NCBI GenBank assembly: GCA_937873495.1
Contig: CALMXZ010000011.1
Location: 532,808 to 596,807 of the forward strand
Reading direction: 5' to 3'
Source: an uncultured Trueperaceae bacterium
Lineage (GTDB): Bacteria > Deinococcota > Deinococci > Deinococcales > Trueperaceae
Length of the DNA: 64,000 nucleotides
In this document: in pieces, positions 30,452 to 38,637 of the stretch
How positions within the stretch are numbered: the stretch's first letter is position 1
How the letters are laid out: every line of letters starts with the position of its first letter
Made by a program: the position numbers and the translations under genes
The notes under the pieces: generated by a model
What the model was told of the DNA's origin: nothing
Database searches by the model: none
The model's input: the letters and a program-made list of their open reading frames with translations, nothing else

Positions 30452-31401
30452 CAGTACCCGACCTCCTTCTCCAGGTAGCGGCGCTGCACGAACGTGACGA
30501 GGAAGATGAGCACCGCCAGCACGAGGCCGATGGCCGCGGCGTACCCCATGCGCAGGAACTGGAAGGCCTGCTGGTAGAGGTAGAGCACGAGGCTAAGGGT
30601 CGAGTCGAGCGGCCCGCCCGCCGTCATGACGAACGGCTCGACGAACAGCGAGAAGCCGCCGATGGTCGAGAGCACGACCACGAGGATGAACGCGGGGTTC
30701 AGGAGCGGGAACGTGATGTACCTGAAGCGCTGCCACTGCGTGGCCCCGTTCAGGTGCGCCTCCTCGTAGAGCTGCGCGGGGATGGCCTGCAGCGAGGCGA
30801 GGAAGATCATCAGGTAGTAACCGACGTTCTTCCAGGTGGCCATGATGGCGATGCTCGGCATGGCCACCCGCGGGTCGGACAGCCACCCGACCTTACCGAG
30901 CCCGAGTTGGACGAGGACCTGGTTGAGGAGCCCGTCGTCGGCGTACAGGCGCAGCCAGATGAGGCTGATGATGGCGCCGGACGTCACGTACGGGAGGAAG
31001 AACGACACCCTGAAGAAGCCGCGGGCGACGATCCGCTGGTTGAGGACGACGGCGAGGAGCAGCGCCACCGCGATCTGCAGCGGGATGTGCACCGCGAGGA
31101 AGATAACCGTGTTGTAGAGCGCGCGCCAGAAGAGCTCGTCGGAGAAGAGGCGCTCGAAGTTCCGCAGGCCGACGAACGGGCGATCCGGGCGCACGATGTT
31201 CCAGTTGTGGAACGTCAGGTAGATGGCGAACCCGAGTGGGTAGGCCGTGAAGACGGCGAAGAAGACGAGGTACGGCAGCGTGAACAGGTAGCCGACGGGG
31301 TTGCTCCTGCCCGTGTCGCGCTGCGCTGCCGCGAGCTGGCGTTGGTCCGGGCCTCCGCCGGCGGCGCCGCGTGCGCCCCTGCCGCGTCCGATGCCCGTCA
31401 T
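30451..31401 (-). CDS. ABC sugar permease (MalF/UgpA type)
   Basis: 316 aa, six membrane helices (YLFTLPYLVFFAVFTAYPLG at the start). EAA loop QLYEEAHLNGATQWQRFRYI. Charged, Gly/Arg-rich N-terminus of about 45 residues before the first helix. The start ATG 31401 overlaps the lacI stop (ATGA), so regulator and permease are on one message. A longer upstream frame is open but lies within lacI and is not coding. Confidence 0.93.
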   Translation of the reverse strand: MTGIGRGRGARGAAGGGPDQRQLAAAQRDTGRSNPVGYLFTLPYLVFFAVFTAYPLGFAIYLTFHNWNIVRPDRPFVGLRNFERLFSDELFWRALYNTVIFLAVHIPLQIAVALLLAVVLNQRIVARGFFRVSFFLPYVTSGAIISLIWLRLYADDGLLNQVLVQLGLGKVGWLSDPRVAMPSIAIMATWKNVGYYLMIFLASLQAIPAQLYEEAHLNGATQWQRFRYITFPLLNPAFILVVVLSTIGGFSLFVEPFVMTAGGPLDSTLSLVLYLYQQAFQFLRMGYAAAIGLVLAVLIFLVTFVQRRYLEKEVGY

Positions 31402-32483
31402 GTCGAGGCCCTCACGGTCAGGGTCGGTGTGAGGACGATGGTCGCGGTGCGGGGTTCTGCGTGCCCACCGTCGATGGCGCCCACCGCTCGCTTCCCTCCT
31501 GCGGCGCCCGCGCCCGCCGCCTCCCCTGCCAGAAGCTCGATGGCGAGCTCGGCGCCGAGCTGCCCGAGCCGGCGCTTCTCGATGGCGAGCGTCGTCAGCG
31601 GGGGTTGGGACTGGCTGGCCAGGTGGATGTCGTCGCAGCCCACGATCTTCACGTCTCGCGGCACCTTCAGCCCCGCCTCGGTGAGGGCGCGCATGGCGGA
31701 GAGGGCGGCCGGGTCGTTGGCGGCGAACACGCCGTCGGGCGTAACGCCGCTCGCCAGGACCCGGTTCATGGCGTGGTAGCCGCCTTCCCAGCTGTCGCCG
31801 CCCGCGGCGATGCCCGTTGCGCTCAGCTTCACGCCGTGCTCGTCCAGCACCGCCTTGAAGCCTTCGAGGCGCATGCGGAAGTTCGGGTTCTCGAGGTTCT
31901 CGGAGACGAAGGCAGGCCGTCGGCAACCGCGCTGCAGGAGGTGCTCGGCCGCGAGCCTGCCCGCCGCCACGTGATCGACGGTCACGGACGGCAACCCTGG
32001 GTGCGAGTGGTCGACGAGGACGACGGGGCGCCCCGTGCCCTTGAGCAGCTCGAGGTCGGTCGAGTCGATGTCGCAGCCCACCACGAGCAGAGCGTCTACC
32101 CTCCCCTCCTTGGCGAGGTCGACGAGGTGACCTTTGCGCCGCAGGCTGCTGAGGAGGAGGTGACGGTCGTGCTCCTCGAGGACCTCCTCGATGCCGCCGA
32201 TGACGACCGCGTAGAACGGGTTGAGGATTACGGGGGCGTGGCGCGACATGATGGCGACACCCACGTTGCCCGTCATCCCGGTCTTGAGGCTGCGCCCCAC
32301 GCTGCTCCGCGCGTAGCCGAGGTCCTTGGCGACCCGCAGGACGCGCTCGCGCATGGCGGAAGACACGCCCTGCTCCTCGTTGAGGACGCGCGACACGGTA
32401 CCGACACCCACGCCGGCTTCCGCCGCTACGTGCTTGATGGTCGGCTTGCCACCCGACCTGGTGCTCGGCTTCGTGTTGTTCAT
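31398..32483 (-). CDS. LacI family transcriptional regulator
   Basis: 361 aa. N-terminal HTH with hinge (PTIKHVAAEAGVGVGTVSRV, LNEEQGVSSAMRERVLRVAK) and a periplasmic-binding-protein-like effector domain (GNVGVAIMSRHAPVILNPFY, DGVFAANDPAALSAMRALTE). First gene of the leftward sugar operon. Its own promoter carries a perfect LacI-type palindrome at 32570-32583, so autoregulation with derepression by a sugar is expected. Confidence 0.93.
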   Translation of the reverse strand: MNNTKPSTRSGGKPTIKHVAAEAGVGVGTVSRVLNEEQGVSSAMRERVLRVAKDLGYARSSVGRSLKTGMTGNVGVAIMSRHAPVILNPFYAVVIGGIEEVLEEHDRHLLLSSLRRKGHLVDLAKEGRVDALLVVGCDIDSTDLELLKGTGRPVVLVDHSHPGLPSVTVDHVAAGRLAAEHLLQRGCRRPAFVSENLENPNFRMRLEGFKAVLDEHGVKLSATGIAAGGDSWEGGYHAMNRVLASGVTPDGVFAANDPAALSAMRALTEAGLKVPRDVKIVGCDDIHLASQSQPPLTTLAIEKRRLGQLGAELAIELLAGEAAGAGAAGGKRAVGAIDGGHAEPRTATIVLTPTLTVRAST

Positions 32484-32569
32484 CCTGCTCGCGCCTTTCA
32501 GCTTGGTGACCCCGGTGGCTGTGAGCGAAGCGGTCGGACGTAGGCGCGCGTTGGTGCGCTCGCGTCGGC

Positions 32570-32614
32570 TGGAAACGTTTCCAACAGATTAGGGCAACGG
32601 GTGGCTCGTGTCAA
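32570..32614 (-). promoter_or_regulatory. promoter and LacI operator of the sugar operon
   Basis: On the minus strand TTGACA (32614-32609), a 17-bp spacer and TAATCT (32591-32586) are followed at once by the perfect palindrome TGGAAACGTTTCCA (32583-32570), which would cover the transcription start. This is a textbook layout for repression by the LacI protein encoded next. Confidence 0.85.
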
Positions 32615-32706
32615 ACCGTGTCCGGCTTTTTTGGCTGTGCGTCGGCCTCTGCGGTGGCGCGCGAGTTCCTTGGGGCGACGGAGAACGACGCCGAGTGCCG
32701 GAACCG

Positions 32707-33102
32707 CTAGAAGTCGACCTTCTTCACAGTCCTGACCTGGCCGAGGTCGTCTCTCACGCTCAAGCTGCCGTCCGGGTTGAGGGCGAACACCGCGGGGCTC
32801 GGCTCGACGTTCGCACCGAAGAAGTCGACGTCCACTACGTCAACCTCCTTCGGCGTGCGGTCTAGAACGCGAAGCATGTGCTGGACCCGACCCTCGTTGC
32901 ACAGCACGAACGTCTCTCCATCACCCTTCTCGCCACCGCCAGAGCCGGCATCGCGCCACGCGCCGACCGCCGTGCAACCCTCCGGCACGTGCCGCAACGC
33001 GATCGAGACGTGGTTCGGCTCCACACGCCTGCCCGCGTACAGCCACACGGCGAGTACGATCAGGATCAGCCATGTGCCCATGCGGATTAGACGTAGGTTC
33101 AT
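32707..33102 (-). CDS. small membrane-anchored hypothetical protein
   Basis: 131 aa. One N-terminal membrane helix (MGTWLILIVLAVWLYAG) and an outside domain with a short Gly-rich loop (GSGGGEKGDGE) and many Val/Asp strands ending VRTVKKVDF. Two Cys (EGCTAVG, FVLCNEG) may pair. No family recognised. TATCAT ends 8 nt before the ATG and there is no Shine-Dalgarno, fitting a leaderless mRNA. It lies at the left edge of the accessory stretch with HicAB and NADAR. Confidence 0.6.
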   Translation of the reverse strand: MNLRLIRMGTWLILIVLAVWLYAGRRVEPNHVSIALRHVPEGCTAVGAWRDAGSGGGEKGDGETFVLCNEGRVQHMLRVLDRTPKEVDVVDVDFFGANVEPSPAVFALNPDGSLSVRDDLGQVRTVKKVDF

Positions 33103-33198
33103 CGCTGCGGATGATATCCGTCGGGTCCTTCCGCTATGGGCAGGTGGAGCGACCCGTCACCGAGGCTCGTCGGCATGCGCACGAACGTGCCGCCATCT

Positions 33199-33240
33199 GC
33201 GTAGTAACCATGGGTTCGAGACCCTATCATCCCGCAGATT
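33199..33240. other. tRNA 3'-end-like fragment, possible attachment site remnant
   Basis: GGGTTCGAGACCC (33212-33224) resembles a T-arm with loop TTCGAGA, preceded by CTGCGTAGTAACC and followed by CATCCCGCAG. No full cloverleaf can be drawn. It sits at the left edge of the HicAB/NADAR stretch, where a tRNA-derived att site would be expected; this is weak. Confidence 0.2.
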
Positions 33241-33260
33241 GCTAGCATAGCGTGTTAGCA
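33240..33260. promoter_or_regulatory. possible HicB operator
   Basis: TGCTA (33240-33244) and TAGCA (33256-33260) form an inverted repeat 23 bp before the hicA start; TGCTAGCA and TGTTAGCA also read as a direct repeat. Antitoxins of the HicB family often bind such sites to repress their own operon. Confidence 0.4.
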
Positions 33261-33282
33261 TGATGCATCTAGGAAGAGCCTG

Positions 33283-33549
33283 ATGCCGGCGGGTCATCTC
33301 AGTAGCCGTCACCAGAAGACCCTGGACCGGATATATGAGACTCCTACGCTCGCCAACGTCAGATGGTCCGAAGTGGTGAGCCTCCTGGTAGCGCTCGGGT
33401 GCGAGGTCGTCCCGACTCGCGGATCCATGTACCTCGTGAGCCACCGGGGCGGAAGCAGGTTGGTACTGCATAGACCCCACCCCGGAAGCGAGTGCCGCCG
33501 AAACCTCGTCGAGCGGATAAGGGAGTACCTGGAGATGCTGGATGGCTAA
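33283..33549 (+). CDS. hicA: HicA-type mRNA interferase toxin
   Basis: 88 aa. N-terminal SSRHQKTLDRIYETPTLANV and RWSEVVSLLVALGCEVV, then GSRLVLHRPHPGSECRR with the His of the dsRBD-like fold used for RNA cleavage, and a final helix VERIREYLEMLDG. This matches the larger HicA subfamily. Ribosome site AGGAAGAG precedes the ATG. It overlaps hicB by 8 bp, the usual toxin-first order of hicAB. Confidence 0.88.
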   Translation: MPAGHLSSRHQKTLDRIYETPTLANVRWSEVVSLLVALGCEVVPTRGSMYLVSHRGGSRLVLHRPHPGSECRRNLVERIREYLEMLDG

Positions 33550-33934
33550 GCTGGAACCTTACAAGGGCTACACGGCCGAGGCTGAGATCGACATAAGAGA
33601 CGGAATACTCGCCGGGCGCGTGATCGGCCTGAGAGACATCATCCACTTCGAAGGCGACACGGTGACCGAACTGACAACCGCCTTCCACGCCGCTGTCGAC
33701 GCGTATTTGGCCTGGTGCACCGAATCCGGCAACCCGCCCGAGAAGCCCTTCTCCGGCAAGGTGTTGGTCCGAATGGACCCCAACCTTCATCGTCAGTTGG
33801 CGCTGCGCGCCGATCAGGACGACACGAGCATCAACGCGATAGTGGTCAAAGCGGTGGAGGAGTTACTGGGAAGTAGCGGCTCGAACCGCTCTAGGCGGTC
33901 GAGCAAAGATTCGACCCCAACCTTGGCTCGGTGA
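33542..33934 (+). CDS. hicB: HicB-type antitoxin
   Basis: 130 aa. N-terminal partial RNase H-like domain (YKGYTAEAEIDIRDGILAGR, IHFEGDTVTELTTAFHAAVD) and a C-terminal ribbon-helix-helix (SGKVLVRMDPNLHRQLALRA, SINAIVVKAVEELL) for DNA binding. A basic Ser/Arg tail follows. It neutralises HicA and probably represses the operon through the inverted repeat at 33240-33260. Confidence 0.88.
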   Translation: MAKLEPYKGYTAEAEIDIRDGILAGRVIGLRDIIHFEGDTVTELTTAFHAAVDAYLAWCTESGNPPEKPFSGKVLVRMDPNLHRQLALRADQDDTSINAIVVKAVEELLGSSGSNRSRRSSKDSTPTLAR

Positions 33935-33983
33935 TCAGGCTCCAGAGAACCTAGTCACCTGGACACCAATAGGTTGTCGACCC

Positions 33984-34003
33984 GGCCGATATCGATCTCG
34001 GCC
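33984..34003. terminator. weak hairpin between hicB and the next leftward gene
   Basis: GGCCGA (33984-33989) and TCGGCC (33998-34003) pair around 8 nt, followed by TCTT. It lies between convergent genes. Confidence 0.4.
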
Positions 34004-34033
34004 TCTTAAAGATTCTACGTACCGGTCTCAGCC

Positions 34034-34378
34034 TCACGGCGGAGGGAACTTGCCGGTCCGCCTACAGTGCCTCAATGCCTTATAAGCCTTGGGCCGACTG
34101 TTAGTGAGGAGCCAAGGCACCAGTTCGGGCCAACGCTCGCTTGGGAGGTTCACCATGAGGCTCATCAGAATCTGCTCGAACCGTTGGTAAGTCTGATGGT
34201 CTGGCGACGGCATGAGCGCGCGGGCCGCGTCCTTGACGCACTGGTCCGGCACGATGATGATGTCGGGTTCGAACTCGCTGCGCATCTCGTGAAGGATGTA
34301 CTCGGCCTCGTCGCGAGGAACGTCCAGTACCTGCATGACTTCCTCAACGGTTGCCGTTCTCGCGTCTATTTCCTTCAT
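34034..34378 (-). CDS. hypothetical protein (114 aa)
   Basis: ATG at 34378 chosen over a longer frame because GAGGG lies upstream and the extra residues (MRPRHRPCWGQ) look untranslated. The N-terminus MKEIDARTATVEEVMQVLDV continues with PRDEAEYILHEM, a short helix-turn-helix-like pair also suggested in the small proteins at 42792-42956 and 43303-43485. A second half, LMVNLPSERWPELVPWLLTN, is helical with a basic C-terminus (KALRHCRRTGKFPPP). No family recognised. Confidence 0.55.
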   Translation of the reverse strand: MKEIDARTATVEEVMQVLDVPRDEAEYILHEMRSEFEPDIIIVPDQCVKDAARALMPSPDHQTYQRFEQILMSLMVNLPSERWPELVPWLLTNSRPKAYKALRHCRRTGKFPPP

Positions 34379-34439
34379 GGCCCTCACTTGACCCCAGCAA
34401 GGACGATGCCTAGGCCGCAACCAAACCGCTCCTGGTCAC

Positions 34440-34985
34440 TCAGCCACCAGCAGTTTGACCGATCTCGCTTCTAACGAGCATGAGCAACTCTCCAAGCCGA
34501 TTGCGACCGGTCCCGTCGCCTCCATCTCCCCAGTAGCTATCGTTTGATGTGCGCTCTACGAGTTTTGCGTTGCCAGTCGAGATCAGCGCCTCACCCAGGT
34601 CCGGGTGTTGGGAGAACTTGGCACGCAGCGCCTCGAGCATCACCGAGTCACGCACCTCCTCCCAGTCGGATCGTAGAGGGGTGGCCCAGGCAAGGCGCTT
34701 CGCATTGCCCGGGCTCTTCGCGAGCCTGACTGCCTCTTGATCAGCGCCCGTGACCTTCATCGCTTGGTAGTAATGCTCGACGGTGGGCCATTCCCGCTCG
34801 TCAAGTAAGACCGGGTGCTTGCTGAAGTTCGACATCCAACCGTACGGGTCTCCGAGTCGGTAGAAGTGGATCACTACCTCTTGCTGCTCATCGTCCAACG
34901 AGCGCGATCCACCGCCGGACCCGCCGGCATCCGGTAACTCAGCTTTGCGAAAGTCCGACACGTCCTCAAATGCGCGGGGCACCAT
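34440..34985 (-). CDS. NADAR family protein (YbiA/DUF1768-like)
   Basis: 181 aa. Residues about 38-175 carry the NADAR fold: IHFYRLGDPYGWMSNFSKHP, WPTVEHYYQAMKV, AKSPGNAKRLAWATPLRSDW, MLEALRAKFSQHPDLGEALI, and NDSYWGDGGDGTGRNRLGEL. Family members act as N-glycosidases on riboflavin intermediates or on ADP-ribose adducts, and are often found in phage-defence or toxin systems. The N-terminal about 35 residues are Gly/Ser-rich and extra. Its neighbours (HicAB, unknowns) fit an accessory island, so an ADP-ribose-related conflict role is possible but not shown. Confidence 0.85.
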   Translation of the reverse strand: MVPRAFEDVSDFRKAELPDAGGSGGGSRSLDDEQQEVVIHFYRLGDPYGWMSNFSKHPVLLDEREWPTVEHYYQAMKVTGADQEAVRLAKSPGNAKRLAWATPLRSDWEEVRDSVMLEALRAKFSQHPDLGEALISTGNAKLVERTSNDSYWGDGGDGTGRNRLGELLMLVRSEIGQTAGG

Positions 34986-35005
34986 CTCTACCTCTCAGCC
35001 TGGAC

Positions 35006-35125
35006 TCAAAACCGATCGCCGTGGCGGCCGACAATGTGTCTTGATCCTCCGATGCGATGTAGGCACTCCTTACCTCCGTCCAAGGTAGACCAGACGATAG
35101 GGGCCTCCTCGCTCCTGATCGACAT
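35006..35125 (-). CDS. possible 39-aa ORF upstream of the NADAR gene
   Basis: ATG at 35125 with GTGGAG just upstream opens MSIRSEEAPIVWSTLDGGKE and ends RHGDRF. It is 20 bp before the NADAR gene on the same strand. Coding status is uncertain; no family recognised. Confidence 0.25.
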   Translation of the reverse strand: MSIRSEEAPIVWSTLDGGKECLHRIGGSRHIVGRHGDRF

Positions 35126-35223
35126 CTCCACGAGTCACTCCCTCCAAAGGCGCTAACGCCCGATTGCCGACACCATTGGAAGCACGCCGTAGCGACAGGT
35201 AACGCCGCGAGCCACCAAACGAA

Positions 35224-35253
35224 CGGGCCCGGAGCACTCACACTCCGGGCCCG
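35224..35253 (-). terminator. terminator of the IclR-linked operon
   Basis: CTCCGGGCCCG (35243-35253) pairs perfectly with CGGGCCCGGAG (35224-35234) around 8 nt. On the minus strand it is followed by TTCGTTT. It lies 29 bp after the amidohydrolase stop. Confidence 0.8.
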
Positions 35254-35282
35254 CGAACCTTCGCAGACTCTCCCGAGCCGCT

Positions 35283-36494
35283 CTACCCCTTCAACGCCGC
35301 ATGCTCCGCCTTGATGGCGCTCACCCGCTCGGGGTCGAGGATCAGGTCGATGGCGCTTGCCGCCATGATCTTGGCGGCCGTCACGAGGGCGTCCCACGCC
35401 ATGTCCGTGTTGCAGGCCTCCGCGAACGCGACCGTGTGGGGCACCGAGCCCTTCGTGTCGAGCGGGAGATTGAAGGTGACGTGCGGGATGTACTGGCTGA
35501 CGTTGCCGCTGTCGGCGGAGGCGAACGTCTGCGGGTCGCCGTCCGGCCGCTCGAGGCCGACGAGGCCGAGGTTGTCGAGCACGACCTCGCGTAGGCCCGG
35601 GATGACGAGGCGCTCGGCGTAGACCGGATCTTCCTCGATCTCGAGCGTGGCGCCCGTCATGAGAGCGGCGCCGCGCGCGCAGTCGTGCACGCGGTCGCGC
35701 AGGCGTTCGATGTTCTTGTACGACGAGGCGCGCGTCATCATGCGGACGACCGCCTTGTCCGGCACGCTGTTCGCCGCGGCGCCGCCGTCCTGGATGATGC
35801 CGTGGATGCGAACGTCGGACGTGACGTGCTGCCGCAGGGCGTTGACGCCGGCGAACGTCAGCATGGCGGCGTCGGCCGCGTTGATGCCGTGGTGCGGGTT
35901 GGCGCCGGAGTGGGCCGACTTGCCCCTGAACGTGTAGGTCATGCCGCTAGCGGCGATGTTCGGGCTCCCGACCCTCACCTCGCTGCTGCCGTGCCACATG
36001 ATCGAGACGTCCGCCACGTCGAACACGCCGGCCTCGATCATGTAGATCTTGCCGCCGCCGCCCTCCTCGAACGGGCAGCCCATCACGTAGACGTTGCCGC
36101 TCACGCCGCTGCCTTCCAAGGCGCGCCGCACGGCGATGCCGGCGGTAGCCGCGATGGTGCCGATGAGGTTGTGGCTACACCCGTGGCCAAGCCCTGGGAG
36201 GGCGTCGTACTCGGCGAGGAGCGCGACCCCGACGTGCTCATCCATGTGGCCGGGGATGCTGGCGCGGAAGGAACAGTCGACGTCGGAGACGTCGCCTAGC
36301 TCTGCGACGGCCTTCTCGACGAACATGCCGTGTTTCTCCAGGTAGTCCGTGAGCAGGTCGGCGGAGCGCTGCGTGCGCCAACCCACCTCGGGGTGCGCGT
36401 GCAGGTCCTTCGCGATCGCGACGGCCTCTGCGCTCAAGGAGTCAACGGCTTCGAACGCTCGCGCTTTCAAGTCGCTGGCGGTTGGTCGGGTCAT
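35283..36494 (-). CDS. M20 family amidohydrolase (AbgB/ACY1L2-like)
   Basis: 403 aa zinc peptidase-type amidohydrolase. N-terminal LHAHPEVGWRTQRSADLLTD; metal-binding blocks LLAEYDALPGLGHGCSHNLI, GCPFEEGGGGKIYMIEAG, and IMWHGSSEVRVG; dimerisation domain AHSGANPHHGINAADAAMLT. Members cleave N-acyl amino acids, aminobenzoyl-glutamate or dipeptides in the cytoplasm. ATG 36494 directly abuts the MFS stop. As the last gene of an uptake operon it probably hydrolyses the imported compound; the substrate is unknown. Confidence 0.9.
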   Translation of the reverse strand: MTRPTASDLKARAFEAVDSLSAEAVAIAKDLHAHPEVGWRTQRSADLLTDYLEKHGMFVEKAVAELGDVSDVDCSFRASIPGHMDEHVGVALLAEYDALPGLGHGCSHNLIGTIAATAGIAVRRALEGSGVSGNVYVMGCPFEEGGGGKIYMIEAGVFDVADVSIMWHGSSEVRVGSPNIAASGMTYTFRGKSAHSGANPHHGINAADAAMLTFAGVNALRQHVTSDVRIHGIIQDGGAAANSVPDKAVVRMMTRASSYKNIERLRDRVHDCARGAALMTGATLEIEEDPVYAERLVIPGLREVVLDNLGLVGLERPDGDPQTFASADSGNVSQYIPHVTFNLPLDTKGSVPHTVAFAEACNTDMAWDALVTAAKIMAASAIDLILDPERVSAIKAEHAALKG

Positions 36495-37712
36495 CTAGGT
36501 CGCCTCCTTCGGTGCGATTGTGACTGGCGAGGTGGAGAGGTCGGCGGAGCGCTGGCGTTCGGCGCGCTGCAGCACGCCCCGCAGGCCGACGGTGCTGAGG
36601 AGCAGCAGGCCGCCGATGATGTAGAAGGCGCTCTTGGTGCCCGACACGTCGGCCAGGCCACCCGCCAGCAGGGGCGCGCCCGCGCTTGATACCTGGTTGA
36701 CCGTGGCCCTGAGGCCGACGGCGTAGCCGCGCTCCTGGTCGGACGTCGCCTCGGCGAGCAGCACGAGGCCGAGCGACTGGTGGAGGCCGGCCCCGACGCC
36801 GTGGGCGAACGCGAGCGCCATGAGGAGCCAGACGAGCGAGGTGAGGGGCATGGCGGTGAGGCCGACGACGGCGATGAGCGCCGCCACGACCATCGTGACG
36901 ACGAGCCCCGTGCGCCTGAGGAGGATGTTCGTGAACGGCCGGATGGCCGCCTGGCCGAGCGAGCCGGCCGCGAGGATCATGCCGATGGCGCTGGCGCTCA
37001 TCGCCCCTTCCTCGAGGAAGATCGGCAGGAAGTTCCCGCGCATGCTGATGGTGAACAGGCAGATGAACGAGAAGAGGAACGCGGCCTGGATGGCGGGCCG
37101 GCGGAGCAGCACCAGCGCCTGGCCGCGCGCGCGCGGGCGGGGTTGGGTGGGCGCCCCGGCTGGGTGGTCGCCGAGCCGCCACGCCACGACGAGCATGAGC
37201 AGTGCGCCGGCCGCGTAGGCGGCGAACGCGGCGGGGTAGCCGCTCGCGTCGAGCAGGTAGCCGCCCACGAGTGGGCCCACCGTCATGCCGACGGCCGTGA
37301 TGGTCGCGAACACCCCCACGACCCAGTCGCGGTCCGGCACGCGCGTGGCGTACGTCTGGGCGCAGATCCACGTGGCCATGTACAGGCTCCCGCTCACGAC
37401 CTGAGCGAGCAGGAGGAGCGGGACGTTGGTGGCGATCAGGTAGAGCGGCGTCGTGAGGATGGTGCCGACGCTCACCCAGATGAGGCTGCGCCGCAGGCCG
37501 AAGCGCGCCGTCCACTCGCCGAGCTGGGCGGCGAAGAGGGCAGGCACGATGAAGCGCGCGGCGAGCAGCGCGCCGATGAGCGAGACGGAGATGCCGAGGT
37601 CGCCCGCGAAGCGCGGCAGCACCGGAAGCAGCACGCTCTGCTGGTAGAAGCTGCCGAAGGCTAGGAGGTAGATGAGGATCTGGATGCGCCAGGGCGTGCG
37701 CAGGGTGGTCAT
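36495..37712 (-). CDS. MFS transporter
   Basis: 405 aa, twelve predicted membrane helices. Motif A between helices 2 and 3 is LGEWTARFGLRRSLIWVSVG; the centre loop is Pro/Arg-rich (APTQPRPRARGQ). It lies between the peptide permeases and the amidohydrolase, with no gap to the latter. Likely exports a product or imports a related compound; substrate unknown. Confidence 0.9.
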   Translation of the reverse strand: MTTLRTPWRIQILIYLLAFGSFYQQSVLLPVLPRFAGDLGISVSLIGALLAARFIVPALFAAQLGEWTARFGLRRSLIWVSVGTILTTPLYLIATNVPLLLLAQVVSGSLYMATWICAQTYATRVPDRDWVVGVFATITAVGMTVGPLVGGYLLDASGYPAAFAAYAAGALLMLVVAWRLGDHPAGAPTQPRPRARGQALVLLRRPAIQAAFLFSFICLFTISMRGNFLPIFLEEGAMSASAIGMILAAGSLGQAAIRPFTNILLRRTGLVVTMVVAALIAVVGLTAMPLTSLVWLLMALAFAHGVGAGLHQSLGLVLLAEATSDQERGYAVGLRATVNQVSSAGAPLLAGGLADVSGTKSAFYIIGGLLLLSTVGLRGVLQRAERQRSADLSTSPVTIAPKEAT

Positions 37713-37785
37713 GTGAGCTGGGTTCCTTGTGATGGGCTGGCTTCGAGCCGAAGTCGGAGGGTGCGGGAAAGTGGGAGCGCCGGGC

Positions 37786-38637
37786 TCATCCGGGCGTCGC
37801 CGCCCCTTTGAGGCGCGGGTCCATGGCGTCGCGCAGACCGTCGCCGAGGAGGTTGAGGCCAAGCACGGTGACGCTGATGGCCAGACCGCCGAGCGTGGCG
37901 ATCCACGGGGCGTTGGTCAAGTACGGCCTGCCCGTCGCGACGATGTTCCCCCACGTCGCGGCGCTCGGGTCGCCGAAGCCGAGGAAGCTCAGCGCCGCCT
38001 CGATCGTGATGGCCGCGGCCACCCTGACGGTGGCGAGGACTATCAGGGGCGCGAGGACGTTGGTGAGTATGTGCCTGAAGAGGATGCGGGCGTGCCCGGC
38101 GCCGAGGCTGCTCACGGCCTCGACGTACTCGAGCCGCTTCACGGAGAGCACCGAGGCCCGAACGACGCGCGCGTACTGCGGCACCGAGGCGATGGCCACG
38201 GCGAGCATGATGTTCCAAAGACTCTGCCCGAAGAGGCTGAGCACCACCAGCGCCAGCAGGAGGAGCGGGAACGAGAGGACGATGTCCATGACCCGCATGA
38301 TCAGGGCGTCGACGGACTCGCCCAGGTACCCTGCCAGGAGCCCGAAGAGCGTGCCGACTACGGTAGCGATGGCGACGGAGACGAAACCGACCATGAGCGA
38401 GGGCCGGGCGCCCCACACGACGCGGCTGACGATGTCGCGGCCGAGCTCGTCCGTGCCGAACCAGTGCTCGGCGCTCGGTGGCTTCATGCGCGCCCGCAGG
38501 TTGATGGCCTCCGGGTCGAACGGCGCGATCAGCGGCGCGAAGACGGCGACCAGGATGACGAGCGCGACGACCCCCGCCCCGATCACGGCGGCGCGGTTGC
38601 CCTTGAACGCCTTGAGGAGGCTGAGCTTGCGCGCCAT
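37786..38637 (-). CDS. ABC peptide/oligopeptide permease (DppC type)
   Basis: 283 aa. N-terminal DppC signature (KAFKGNRAAVIGAGVVALVI), then HWFGTDELGRDIVSRVVWGA and the EAA-like VEAVSSLGAGHARILFRHIL. Five to six membrane helices. Start overlaps the DppB stop by one base (TGATG). Works with the binding protein at 39593-41122 to import peptides or peptide-like compounds. Confidence 0.93.
   Translation of the reverse strand: MARKLSLLKAFKGNRAAVIGAGVVALVILVAVFAPLIAPFDPEAINLRARMKPPSAEHWFGTDELGRDIVSRVVWGARPSLMVGFVSVAIATVVGTLFGLLAGYLGESVDALIMRVMDIVLSFPLLLLALVVLSLFGQSLWNIMLAVAIASVPQYARVVRASVLSVKRLEYVEAVSSLGAGHARILFRHILTNVLAPLIVLATVRVAAAITIEAALSFLGFGDPSAATWGNIVATGRPYLTNAPWIATLGGLAISVTVLGLNLLGDGLRDAMDPRLKGAATPG

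Noticed and set aside
33199-33240. A complete tRNA gene at the T-arm-like sequence
   Set aside because: No acceptor stem, D-arm or anticodon arm can be drawn upstream; kept only as a weak att-like fragment.
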